Source: CAVPMW01 sp963706515
Lineage (GTDB): Bacteria > Chloroflexota > Anaerolineae > Anaerolineales > UBA4823
Assembly (NCBI GenBank): GCA_963706515.1
Contig: CAVPMW010000017.1
Location: 186,001 to 250,000 of the forward strand
Reading direction: 5' to 3'
Length of the DNA: 64,000 nucleotides
Each line of letters begins with the position of its first letter. Position 1 is the first letter of the stretch. The notes below the pieces were generated by a model that worked only from the letters and a program-made list of their open reading frames with translations, did not search any database and had not been told where the DNA came from. A program made the translations under genes and the position numbers. Of this stretch, positions 47,425 through 55,697 are shown in pieces.

Positions 47425-49671
47425 CTATTGTGCAGGTGGGGGTGTAAGAGCTGCACGGGTCATGCCGCTGACAGCGCTCGAACCACCAACGTCTTTCAAG
47501 CTATCATACAGAACCTGCAGGATGTAGTTGCCGTTATGGGCGAATACACCGGGGTCCTTGGTAACCCATTGGTAGTTGTAGGCTGCGCGCAGCAAGCGCG
47601 GCGTCCAGTTCTTATAGGCATTATCAGAGCTAGCCTCTTCAGGCTCGATAGTGCCATTGCCGTTGGTGTCTGCAAAGAAGTAAGGATAAGAGGCCGGGTT
47701 GTAGGCGATTGCCGCGCCCGATTTATCCTTGGCATAAGCCTGGATGGCTGCCAGTAAAGCATCTTTCATGGTCGCTACTTCCTCGCCGATGCCTTCGGTG
47801 GTATTGCCGTCACCGTCATAATCTACCGGCGCGGCGCCCACATCCATGCGGATCTTGGGGAGGTCCTCAAGAGTTTTGACGTTGGTATGGCAGGCCGCGC
47901 ATTTATCGATTTGAACTTCGAGGCTGTGCGTGCCGTGGCAGTTCACACAGGTGTTCATATCGGGGACATGCATGTTGCGACCGTCATACTTCTGCCCGGT
48001 ATACTCGTAGGCTCCCTTGACTTCGGTGCCGAACAGGGTTGCACCGGCAGCGAAGTAGTGGGGGTTGCGGAATGCCAGCTTATCTGAGACCTCGTCATCC
48101 GTGGCGCCATTCGCCTTGATTGCGTTATTCATGCTGTTGGTTGATTCACGCCCCTGGTGGCAGTTCAGACACAGGTTAGCATCATTCCCTTCACCGAAGG
48201 TAACCGTCTCTCCGCTGGGGAACTTGACGCTGTCGGTTTGGTAGCGGGTGAATGCAGACAGGTCATCGTGGCAGGTGGCGCAGTTCAGACCGTTAGCGGT
48301 ATGGGCTGAAACGTTCACACCCTCTTTGATGAAGGTGGGCAGACCGGTGGCGGAGTGGCATTTAGCGCAGGTGCCCGGAACTTCGCCTTCGGTGTCCCAG
48401 TGGCGGAACGCTTCTTCAGAGCCAGCGAAGTGACCCGCATCGATGCGGGTAGCCTTGGATAGGTCGACCGGAGTGGCGAGCTTGGTATTGAGATCCTCGG
48501 TCGAGTCGTAAAGCAGCTCGATGATGTACTTGCCGCCGTGTGCGAATGCTCCAGGATCCTTGACCGACAGCTGGTAGTTGTAAGCTGCCTTGAGCAAGCG
48601 TCCGGTCCAGGCTTTGAAGGCATTATCGGAGTTCGCCTCGTCCGTATCTACCTGACCGTTGCCGTTCGTATCGATGAAGAAGTACGGGTAGGCATCCGGT
48701 GTGTAAGCGATCGCGGTACCGGCTACTTCCTTGGCATAACCCTGGATAGCCTGGTAGAGCAGATCGCGTACGCCTTCCAGCTCGAAGGAGATGCCTTCTT
48801 GAACGTTGCCGTCGCCATCGTAATCCACCGCTGAGCCGTTCATGCGCACATTCTTGAGGTCATCCGTGCTGGTTACGCCCTGGTGGCACTGGGCGCATGA
48901 TTCGACCCTGACCTCCAGGCTGTGCTGGTCATGGCAGCCGATGCAGGTGTCAAAGCCGGCGACGTGGTCATTCTTCGCATCGTAAGCCTTGCCCTCGTAC
49001 TCGTACCCACCTTTGACCACGGTTCCATATAAGGTGGCTGCGGCGGGGAAGTAGTGGATGTTGATAAAGCCCAGCCCGTCTTTAGGGGTGTCCAGGTCGG
49101 TGGTTGCGCCAACTTTGTCCAGAGCTTCATTCACCTGAACAGAAGAAGCGCGTCCCTGGTGGCACTCCATGCAAACCTGGGCTTGAGTAAGGCCCTTAAC
49201 TTCCGCACCAGAGGGGAAGGTTACCGAGGTCATAGCAGCCGTCCCTGAGTTGTGGCAGGCAACACATTCGACGGTCTCACCGATTGGAGCGGCTTTTTCT
49301 ACGGTTCCTACCGGACTGCCATCTGCACCCATAAAGTCTTGCATGCCGGTTGTGGAGTGGCACCTGGCGCAATCCGTCGGGACTTCAGCCGGGTCCGCTT
49401 CATTCCAGTGGTTGAACGCCTCAGCATCCTTCTGGTTGTGCGGAGAGGCTACCCAGGCGGCTTCGTTCGGGACATCTTTTACAACCGGTGTGGGGCAGGC
49501 AGGAGCTTCTGGACAGGTCGGGCAGGCAGCAGCGGTGGGGCAGGCAGGAACTGCAAGAGTCGCTGCTGCAACAGGCGCTGCAGTGGGCGCAGGCTGCGGG
49601 CTCGAACAGGCAACCAGGACCAGGCTCAAAAGCAGTAAAATTGCCCCGATGAAAAGATGTTTATATTTCAT
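47425..49671 (-). CDS. Decaheme c-type cytochrome lipoprotein with internal duplication
   Basis: A 748-residue lipoprotein (lipobox LVLVACSS). After a Cys/Pro-rich linker there are two homologous halves, each with five CxxCH heme sites: CARCH, CVACH, CMECH, CIGCH, CAQCH, then CAKCH, CATCH, CLNCH, CVNCH, CAACH. Each half ends with acidic loops like calcium-binding EF-hands (DYDGDGNVQEG and DTNGNGQVDTDE; DYDGDGNTTEG and DTNGNGTIEPEE) and a helical AYNYQ...DPGAFAHGGKYI block. I used the ATG at 49671 because GAGGAG stands 10 nt upstream. It is exposed outside the membrane and probably carries electrons to an external acceptor. Reductase activity is not shown by the sequence. Confidence 0.9.
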   Translation of the reverse strand: MKYKHLFIGAILLLLSLVLVACSSPQPAPTAAPVAAATLAVPACPTAAACPTCPEAPACPTPVVKDVPNEAAWVASPHNQKDAEAFNHWNEADPAEVPTDCARCHSTTGMQDFMGADGSPVGTVEKAAPIGETVECVACHNSGTAAMTSVTFPSGAEVKGLTQAQVCMECHQGRASSVQVNEALDKVGATTDLDTPKDGLGFINIHYFPAAATLYGTVVKGGYEYEGKAYDAKNDHVAGFDTCIGCHDQHSLEVRVESCAQCHQGVTSTDDLKNVRMNGSAVDYDGDGNVQEGISFELEGVRDLLYQAIQGYAKEVAGTAIAYTPDAYPYFFIDTNGNGQVDTDEANSDNAFKAWTGRLLKAAYNYQLSVKDPGAFAHGGKYIIELLYDSTEDLNTKLATPVDLSKATRIDAGHFAGSEEAFRHWDTEGEVPGTCAKCHSATGLPTFIKEGVNVSAHTANGLNCATCHDDLSAFTRYQTDSVKFPSGETVTFGEGNDANLCLNCHQGRESTNSMNNAIKANGATDDEVSDKLAFRNPHYFAAGATLFGTEVKGAYEYTGQKYDGRNMHVPDMNTCVNCHGTHSLEVQIDKCAACHTNVKTLEDLPKIRMDVGAAPVDYDGDGNTTEGIGEEVATMKDALLAAIQAYAKDKSGAAIAYNPASYPYFFADTNGNGTIEPEEASSDNAYKNWTPRLLRAAYNYQWVTKDPGVFAHNGNYILQVLYDSLKDVGGSSAVSGMTRAALTPPPAQ

Positions 49672-50059
49672 CCAATTCATTCTCCTCTCTGTCTTAATTT
49701 CTGTTTAATGGGTTCGCTCTTTGGTTTATTCGGGATCTGGATATGGCAGATCTCCTTTCTACTGGTTTTCTCACCAGCCTATCCAAATTCGTAATGAATT
49801 TACCCTGTCAAATTAGTGATACGTTAATGGGTATTATACCCCATAATGAGCAGAGCATTAGTGGTAATTTTCCCAATCTTTTTATGACATTTGTTCATTG
49901 GGTAAGCAGCTGATTGCACCTCGATGACATCGGATATTGGAACACCCGGCTTGCCTGAGACGATGTAAAATTCCCCCGTGGCTAATCCTGCGCATTACCA
50001 AGCGGTTTATTCCTTGAGACGCGTACGCACATCCATAGTTTGGGACCAACAGGAGGGGT
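49672..50059. other. Intergenic region between divergent decaheme and MFS genes
   Basis: No gene. A TTGACA on the minus strand (about 49809-49814) could be the -35 of the decaheme gene, though its -10 is weak. A small palindrome GGGTA-tta-TACCC lies near 49828-49840. AGGAGGGG before 50060 is the MFS ribosome site. Confidence 0.45.
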
Positions 50060-51503
50060 ATGCAAGCTGGAGAGATTGATTACAGCCGGAAATGGTACGT
50101 ACTGGCTGCCGTAGGCATGGGCACTTTCCTGGCGACAATTGATTCCAGCATTGTCAATATTGCTTTGCCGACCCTGGAAAAACAGCTATCTACCAGTTTT
50201 GCGCTCGTCCAATGGGTTGTGTTGGCTTATCTGCTGACAGCGACGACCCTCATGCTGAGCGTAGGTCGCCTGGCAGATATCCTGGGAAAGAAAAACATTT
50301 ATTTGTATGGTTTTATTGTTTTTACGCTTGGGTCGTTGTTGTGCGGGCTCTCCACGAGTATCGGGATGCTCATTGCATTCAGGGTATTGCAAGCTTTGGG
50401 GGCGGTCATGGTAGTTGCGTTGGGCACTGCAATACTCACGGAGGCCTTTCCTGCTTCAGAGCTGGGGAGAGTAATGGGCATCAGCGGCACGATCGTCTCG
50501 ATCGGGATTGTGATCGGTCCTACCCTGGGGGGGCTAATCTTGCAGTATCTAAGCTGGCATTGGATATTCTTCGTCAACCTGCCTGTCGGGATCCTCGGCA
50601 TTTATCTTGTCTTGCAATTCATCCCGAATATCCGTCCGACCGGGAAACAGCGCTTCGATTATCTGGGAGCATTTTCTCTTTTTTGTGGCTTACTGGCATT
50701 CCTGCTGGCTCTAACCATTGGACAGGAAACTGGCTTTCTAAACATAACCGTGGCTGTGCTGTTTATCTTAGCTGTACTTGGAACGGTTTCTTTTCTATTT
50801 ATCGAGAGGCACACCATCGAGCCGATGATCGACCTGCGCTTGTTCCGTGACCTATTCTTTAGCGCCAGCTTATTCGCAGCATTTATTACCTTTTTTGCAA
50901 TCGGTGGGGCGCTCATCTTGATGCCCTTTTATTTACAAAACGTACTCGGTTACGATACCAGCCAGGCTGGTTTGCTCCTGGCAGTCCTGCCTCTCGGCTT
51001 GGGGATCGCTTCGCCCGCTCTCCGGGATTCTTTCGGATAGGTTTGGCACCCGCAGCATCACGATCATCGGTTTGGGATTGTTGTCGATGGGTTACGCATT
51101 CATGCGGGGTTTAGGTGTGGATACCAGCGCTGTGGGATATGCCATTCGTTATCTATTCGTTGGTTTGGGAATGGGCATCTTTCAATCCCCAAACCTAAGC
51201 GCGGTCATGGGCGCGGCGCCGCGCAGGCAGCTCGGTATTGTATCCGGGATGTATTCAATGTCGCGCAGCCTGGGGCAGGTGACCGGAATAGCGGTGCTTA
51301 GCTCAATTTGGGCTGCAACGGTGATTAGAAATAGTGTGGTGACTCAACAAGGAGAAGCGACCTCTGCTCCCCTGCCAGCTCAGGTAGCAGGGTTGCAGGC
51401 AGCCTTTACGGTTTTAGTCATTTTTATGCTTGGGGCACTGACTCTGACCGCCTGGGCCTGGTGGCGCGAGCGCCAGCAGGCTCAGGCGGAAGTTGTAAGC
51501 TAG
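50060..51503 (+). CDS. MFS multidrug exporter, DHA2 (EmrB/QacA) family (frameshifted)
   Basis: A 14-helix proton-antiport drug exporter of about 480 residues. Typical features are TFLATIDSSIVNIALPTL, WVVLAYLLTATTLMLSVGRLADILG, the antiporter motif C-like VIGPTLGGLILQ, WHWIFFVNLPVGILG, and LSGILSDRFGTRSITIIG. An extra C near 51016 creates a premature stop at 51040; without it the frame runs PLSGILSDRFG into the second part. It has a strong ribosome site. Its stop lies 9 bp from the convergent ferritin stop. Substrate unknown. Confidence 0.88.
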
Positions 51504-51512
51504 GTTGAGCGA

Positions 51513-52004
51513 TTACTCAGCGCGCTCGCCTAATTGGTGGTTCAGCAGGAAGATTAAATTAGGTGAATCCCCTGCCATTTTTAACATCTCCAGGATTTGG
51601 GTCGCGTTCTTTTCTTCCTCGACCTGCTCATCCACGAACCACTTGAGAAATGACTGGCTGGCATGATCATTATCCTGGATTGCCAGATCATAAATCAGAT
51701 CGATGCGGGCAGTCACTTTCTTCTCATGCTCCAACGCGGCTGCAAAAATATCCTTGGGAGATTTGAATTCAGTGGGTGGTTGGTCGATCGCTTGCAGGGT
51801 CACTTTTCCGCCGCGATCGTAAATAAAGTCGTAGAACTTCATGGCATGCTCCTGCTCCTCGCCTGCCTGGACGCGCATCCAGTGTGCAAAGCCGGTCAGG
51901 TTATTGGCATCGAAGTAAGCCGACATGGAGAGGTACAGGTAAGCAGAATAGAGCTCGTGCATGATCTGGTTATTCATCTCTTGCAATACTTTGGGGCTGA
52001 ACAT
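51513..52004 (-). CDS. Ferritin (non-heme)
   Basis: A 163-residue ferritin, iron storage in 24-mer cages. The ferroxidase residues are in NNQIMHELYSAYLYLSMSAYF (Glu) and VQAGEEQEHAMKFYDFI (EE-x-x-H), with a further site in DEQVEEEKNATQIL. AAGGAG precedes the ATG. The Fur/PerR gene is 42 bp upstream on the same strand, so iron or peroxide control through the operator at 52612-52640 is likely. Confidence 0.94.
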   Translation of the reverse strand: MFSPKVLQEMNNQIMHELYSAYLYLSMSAYFDANNLTGFAHWMRVQAGEEQEHAMKFYDFIYDRGGKVTLQAIDQPPTEFKSPKDIFAAALEHEKKVTARIDLIYDLAIQDNDHASQSFLKWFVDEQVEEEKNATQILEMLKMAGDSPNLIFLLNHQLGERAE

Positions 52005-52046
52005 GAGCTGGTCTCCTTCTTTATTTGAACTTTATTAGATTACCGG

Positions 52047-52457
52047 TCAGGCATTTCGCTGGCAGTCGGGACAGATGCCAAAGAAATCCAGCCGGGGCAT
52101 AATCCGATCAAAGCCTGAGGATCGTTCCAGTTGTTCGGTGAGGCCGGTAAGATCGGCGATCTCGACGTCGAGGATGCGGTTGCACTTGCGGCAAACCAGG
52201 TGTGGATGTGGAGAAGCCTGTCTGCCATCATAGCGGTTGCTGTCATCCTTGAAGCGCAGCTCGGAAATTTCTCCGATGTCTTTCAGCAAGGCTATCGTTT
52301 TATAGATGGTTGCCAGGCTGGTCGTCGGGAAACCAATGCGCACCTGGGTATACACTTCCTCCGCGGTTGGATGCTGAGTGCTCTCAGATAGGACCTTGAT
52401 CACTGCCAGGCGTTGAGGAGTCATACGATAGCCCAGGTCTTTAAGGCGAGAGGTCAC
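52047..52457 (-). CDS. Fur-family regulator, PerR-like
   Basis: A 136-residue metalloregulator. The winged helix contains RMTPQRLAVIKVLSES, HPTAEEVY and TTSLATIYKTIALLKDIGEI. The metal/zinc site includes HPHLVCRKCNRILDV and FGICPDCQRNA with two CxxC. PerR and Fur cannot be separated with certainty; pairing with ferritin and the AT-rich palindromic operators fits both. The start is a GTG; the only in-frame codons upstream before a stop include no ATG. Confidence 0.9.
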   Translation of the reverse strand: MTSRLKDLGYRMTPQRLAVIKVLSESTQHPTAEEVYTQVRIGFPTTSLATIYKTIALLKDIGEISELRFKDDSNRYDGRQASPHPHLVCRKCNRILDVEIADLTGLTEQLERSSGFDRIMPRLDFFGICPDCQRNA

Positions 52458-52611
52458 TTCCGTGAGGCGTTCTATAGGATGCTCCGTTGCATTCAGACGG
52501 GTTTCCGGTCAGTTTTCATCGCTGCAGAAACGATATCAGCTAAATTTGTTATTTAGCACTTCCGCAGACTGCAGAAGAATTGGCTATTATTCCTTCAAGT
52601 TTGAAACACCT

Positions 52612-52640
52612 ATAATAGTTATTATCGGATAATAGTTATC
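52612..52640. promoter_or_regulatory. Tandem Fur/PerR-type operator
   Basis: Two adjacent AT-rich palindromes, ATAATA-gt-TATTAT (52612-52625) and GATAA-tag-TTATC (52628-52640), resemble PerR/Fur boxes. They overlap minus-strand promoter-like sequence upstream of the regulator gene, so autoregulation is likely. Confidence 0.6.
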
Positions 52641-52752
52641 AATAAAATTATAATCTACGCCCTATGGATTGTACAGGTGATTGGCAGTTGACTCCGGAAT
52701 TAACCTGCTCATTATTTTACTTATCCGGGCAAAGTGGTAAGATTCGGTCGTT

Positions 52753-53835
52753 ATGTTCGAACCAATCCCGCTGCGCAATAAAGTGTTGGGTTATGTGGCC
52801 CTGGTAGGATTGCTGCTCCTGCCGTTATTTTTTTGGCCTCTTCATCCGGTATCTGCTGCACCCGGCGCCACCTGTACAGGTCAGTTCTTATCTGTCAGCC
52901 AGCCGCTGAATGACCTGGGTAACCAGGTATACATGCGAATGGATGGTCAGAACACTGGTGAGATCGGCGGTTTGTATCCGGGCGGCACAAATCTTCGCCC
53001 GCCGGCGCATACGGCTGCCGGGGTAGCCTTAGCTCACCAAATTACTCCGCTGGGCACGAATGGACAGCCGGATAATATCAATGGACGCATCGTCATGATC
53101 TCGGTCGGAATGTCCAACACCTATTCCGAATTCCAGACATTCATCGATCTGGCGCGCAATGACCCGCAGCGCAGCCACCGGGTCGCCATTGTCAACGGCG
53201 CACAACCTGGGATGACTGCTCCCGACTGGGTAGCGCCCACAGCGACCACCTGGCAGGTTCTTAACCAGCGCCTGGCTTCGGGTGGGCTATCGCCCGCCCA
53301 GGTGGAAGTTGCCTGGGTCAAGCTGACCCTGGTTGGGACTGGTCCCTTCCCTGCCTGGCCTCAATCCTTGCAGAATGACCTGGAAGCCGTGGCGCGTGAC
53401 CTGAAAACGCTCTATCCGAACATCAAGCTGGCGTATTTCTCCAGCCGGACGCGTTCATATACCTATTGGGCAGGTCTCAACCCGGAGCCTTCCGCATTCG
53501 AGACAGGGTTCGCAGTACGCTGGTTAATCGAGAAGCAACTGAATGGCGACCCTTCACTCAATTTTCTCCCCGCGAACGGTCCGGTGGTCGCGCCTTTCCT
53601 CTCCTGGGGTCCATACCTGTGGATCGATGGGACCAACCCGCGTTCCGATGGAAGAGTCTGGCTGCCGGAAGACATGGTCGCCGATTGTACCCACCCTTCA
53701 GACACTGGCAACGCAAAAGTGGCTGAGATGCTTCTCGAATTCTTCAAAAACGACGCGACGAGTGTACCCTGGTTTTTGACCAGTCCGCTGATTCAGCCCA
53801 ATCATGTATACCTGCCCGCAATCCCTACACACTAA
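52753..53835 (+). CDS. Secreted SGNH-hydrolase-like protein
   Basis: A 360-residue exported protein. After the signal segment (VLGYVALVGLLLLPLFFWPL) it has blocks reminiscent of SGNH esterases: RIVMISVGMSNTYSEF (position of the nucleophile Ser), VAIVNGAQPGM, VAWVKLTLVG, and near the end DCTHPSDTGNAKVAEMLLEFF (Asp-x-x-His). It ends in HVYLPAIPTH, similar to the C39 peptidase tail. A TAAGAT box lies 9 nt before the ATG. Esterase activity is inferred from the fold pattern only. Confidence 0.68.
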   Translation: MFEPIPLRNKVLGYVALVGLLLLPLFFWPLHPVSAAPGATCTGQFLSVSQPLNDLGNQVYMRMDGQNTGEIGGLYPGGTNLRPPAHTAAGVALAHQITPLGTNGQPDNINGRIVMISVGMSNTYSEFQTFIDLARNDPQRSHRVAIVNGAQPGMTAPDWVAPTATTWQVLNQRLASGGLSPAQVEVAWVKLTLVGTGPFPAWPQSLQNDLEAVARDLKTLYPNIKLAYFSSRTRSYTYWAGLNPEPSAFETGFAVRWLIEKQLNGDPSLNFLPANGPVVAPFLSWGPYLWIDGTNPRSDGRVWLPEDMVADCTHPSDTGNAKVAEMLLEFFKNDATSVPWFLTSPLIQPNHVYLPAIPTH

Positions 53836-53924
53836 GAAACAGTCCACAAAGAGTTTCCTCGAATAACTTAACCCTTCCAATAGTGGGGAGAGAAATTGAA
53901 TCCCCCTGTTTTTCCTTCAACGCC

Positions 53925-53962
53925 GATTCATTCTAAATAAACAGGTTTAACGGGACACCAGT
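53925..53962. repeat. Partial copy C of the dispersed double-hairpin repeat
   Basis: CAGGTTTAACGGGACACC with the AT-rich sequence before it matches the right end of copies A and B (CAGGTTTGACGGAACACT). The first hairpin is missing. Confidence 0.5.
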
Positions 53963-54010
53963 TTTTTGGGATATCAGCTCCTGGTTGTTTAGACTGGTTA
54001 CATCTGGCAC

Positions 54011-54039
54011 TTGATTCTCGCGCAGGATCTTGCTAAGAT
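54011..54039 (+). promoter_or_regulatory. Sigma70-type promoter
   Basis: TTGATT (54011-54016), 17-bp spacer, TAAGAT (54034-54039). It would give a leader of about 45 nt including GGAGCTC before the ATG at 54091. Confidence 0.6.
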
Positions 54040-54090
54040 GGACTCAACCAGTTTAGCCAGCCCAGGTTTCATAATTAAACGGAGCTCTCC

Positions 54091-54942
54091 ATGAAACCCA
54101 AAGATCAGACAGGACCCGCCTGCTGGAAGTGGTTGTGTACGATCGTGCTGCTCTTCGCAGCCGGAGCTGCGTGTTCAGTAAGCGGACCGCCTGCAACTGT
54201 TCCCACTCCGAGCTCTACCGCCACATCCATTCCAGCGACCAATACTGCGACCAGCACCAGCACGCCTGTCCCGACCGAAACTACGACTCCCACAGAAACC
54301 CGAGCTCCCACAAAGACACCTACTGCAACACCAAACCGGACGGCGACTGCTGAGGTGCGGGCTACCCAGGCTGCCGAAGATATTCTGGTAGAGATCCAGA
54401 AAGTATTAGAGCAGATAAAGGTACCAACGGAAAATGGCAATCTCGCCTGGTTCCAGGAGGAACCGATCGAAGTCAGCATCGACCAATACCGGAATGGCAG
54501 CATAGTCGATCCGGAACTGACATTTGGAGATTTTGTGCTCAAAACCGATGTCACCTGGGACAGCACCGGCGGACTGGCAGGCTGTGGAATCGTCTTCCGT
54601 TCCGAACCCAATTTCGAGATGGGGGAACAATATGGATTTTTAATGCAGCGCCTGTCGGGTCTGCCCCTGTGGGATATTGAGAGATACCGCTATGGTCAGC
54701 TGGAATCTGTACTTACTGGCAGAGCGAAAGCCAACCAGGCGATCCATGAGGAGCAAGGCAGCACAAATGAGATTATCCTGGTGGCGCAGGGGAACCTGAT
54801 CACAGTCTACGCCAACAAGATTCGCTTGAGCCGGGTTAACGACAGCCGTCTCTCGGATGGAGCGCTGGCGTTCGTTGCCTTTCAGGATTCAGGTGAGACG
54901 ACCTGCCAGTTTGATAATACCTGGGTTTGGGAAATCCAGTAA
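54091..54942 (+). CDS. Lipoprotein with Thr/Pro-rich stalk and lectin-like domain
   Basis: A 283-residue lipoprotein: signal with lipobox FAAGAACS, then about 65 residues rich in Thr, Pro and Ser, then a short helical segment (AAEDILVEIQKVLEQIK) and a beta-rich domain of about 170 residues (FGDFVLKTDVTWDSTGGLAGCGIVFRS, IILVAQGNLITVYANKIRLSRVND, ALAFVAFQDSGETTCQFDNTWVWEI). The domain looks like a concanavalin-type jelly roll of the DUF1080/LamG kind, with a possible disulphide. The ligand is unknown; it probably binds a carbohydrate at the cell surface. Confidence 0.72.
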   Translation: MKPKDQTGPACWKWLCTIVLLFAAGAACSVSGPPATVPTPSSTATSIPATNTATSTSTPVPTETTTPTETRAPTKTPTATPNRTATAEVRATQAAEDILVEIQKVLEQIKVPTENGNLAWFQEEPIEVSIDQYRNGSIVDPELTFGDFVLKTDVTWDSTGGLAGCGIVFRSEPNFEMGEQYGFLMQRLSGLPLWDIERYRYGQLESVLTGRAKANQAIHEEQGSTNEIILVAQGNLITVYANKIRLSRVNDSRLSDGALAFVAFQDSGETTCQFDNTWVWEIQ

Positions 54943-54972
54943 ATAAATCAATTTGGCACACTGGGAAACATA

Positions 54973-55677
54973 TTAGAGAGCCTGGTTTTCTCTTTTAGCC
55001 AGGCTCTTTTCTTTCTTCTCCACCCTAAACGCGGACAGACGGCTTGACAGGCGCCGGCGCGCCGCGTTAACCGAGCGGCGAACCCCAGGCAAACGCATTA
55101 CCAGCAAAAAGGACAAGGTCAATGCAGCGAGGAATGGCAGAAGCACTTCCCCTTGCAAGTGGAACAGATCTCCTTTTTTCGCCCAGGTGTAATGGATGAC
55201 GACCAGTACACCTGCCAGATAAACCAGGCGGTGCAGACGTTTCCAGTTTTTGCCCAATCGTTTCATCCAGCTCTTGAAAGAGGTCACAGCCAGTAAAGAC
55301 AGGATCAGTAGAGCAGTTATACCCAGGAAAATATATTTTTTCTGCAGGAATTCAGGCTGGAGCAGCGGAAAGTTAAACTGGAAATCAATCCCGGTAAAAG
55401 TCAGGAAATGTAAGGTCCCATATAAAAATGCGTAGATACCTAACGGTCGGCTCAACTTTATGAGCTGGCGGGAACCGGTCAGGGTGGTTAGCGGAGTGCA
55501 GGCTAATGAGAGCAGGAGCAAAACCAGCGCAGTATCGCCGGTCCTGCGTTCAAGTATCTGGATTGGGTCGACGCCGAGTGCACCCTGCCAGTAACTGATT
55601 GCCAGCCAAAGGACTGGCAGGACCGCGCCAACGTGCACGGCTAACTGTAGTTTGGGATATGAACGTAATCTTTCCAC
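54973..55677 (-). CDS. msrQ: MsrQ-type heme membrane subunit of methionine sulfoxide reductase
   Basis: A 234-residue ferric-reductase-like membrane protein with about six helices. Heme-ligand His candidates are in LYGTLHFLTF, RLHRLVYLAGVLVVIHYTW, and the family stretch GVDPIQILERRTGDTALVLLLLSLACTPL is intact. MsrQ passes quinol electrons to MsrP. It starts at a GTG, 20 bp after the msrP stop. The gene runs into the terminator at 54977-55007. Confidence 0.9.
   Translation of the reverse strand: MERLRSYPKLQLAVHVGAVLPVLWLAISYWQGALGVDPIQILERRTGDTALVLLLLSLACTPLTTLTGSRQLIKLSRPLGIYAFLYGTLHFLTFTGIDFQFNFPLLQPEFLQKKYIFLGITALLILSLLAVTSFKSWMKRLGKNWKRLHRLVYLAGVLVVIHYTWAKKGDLFHLQGEVLLPFLAALTLSFLLVMRLPGVRRSVNAARRRLSSRLSAFRVEKKEKSLAKRENQAL
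54977..55010. terminator. Hairpin terminator between convergent genes
   Basis: AGAGCCTGG (54977-54985) and CCAGGCTCT (54999-55007) followed by TTTTCTTTCTT. It ends the 54091 gene and overlaps the last codons of msrQ. Confidence 0.7.
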
Positions 55678-55697
55678 TGCTAAGAAATACTTTCCGA

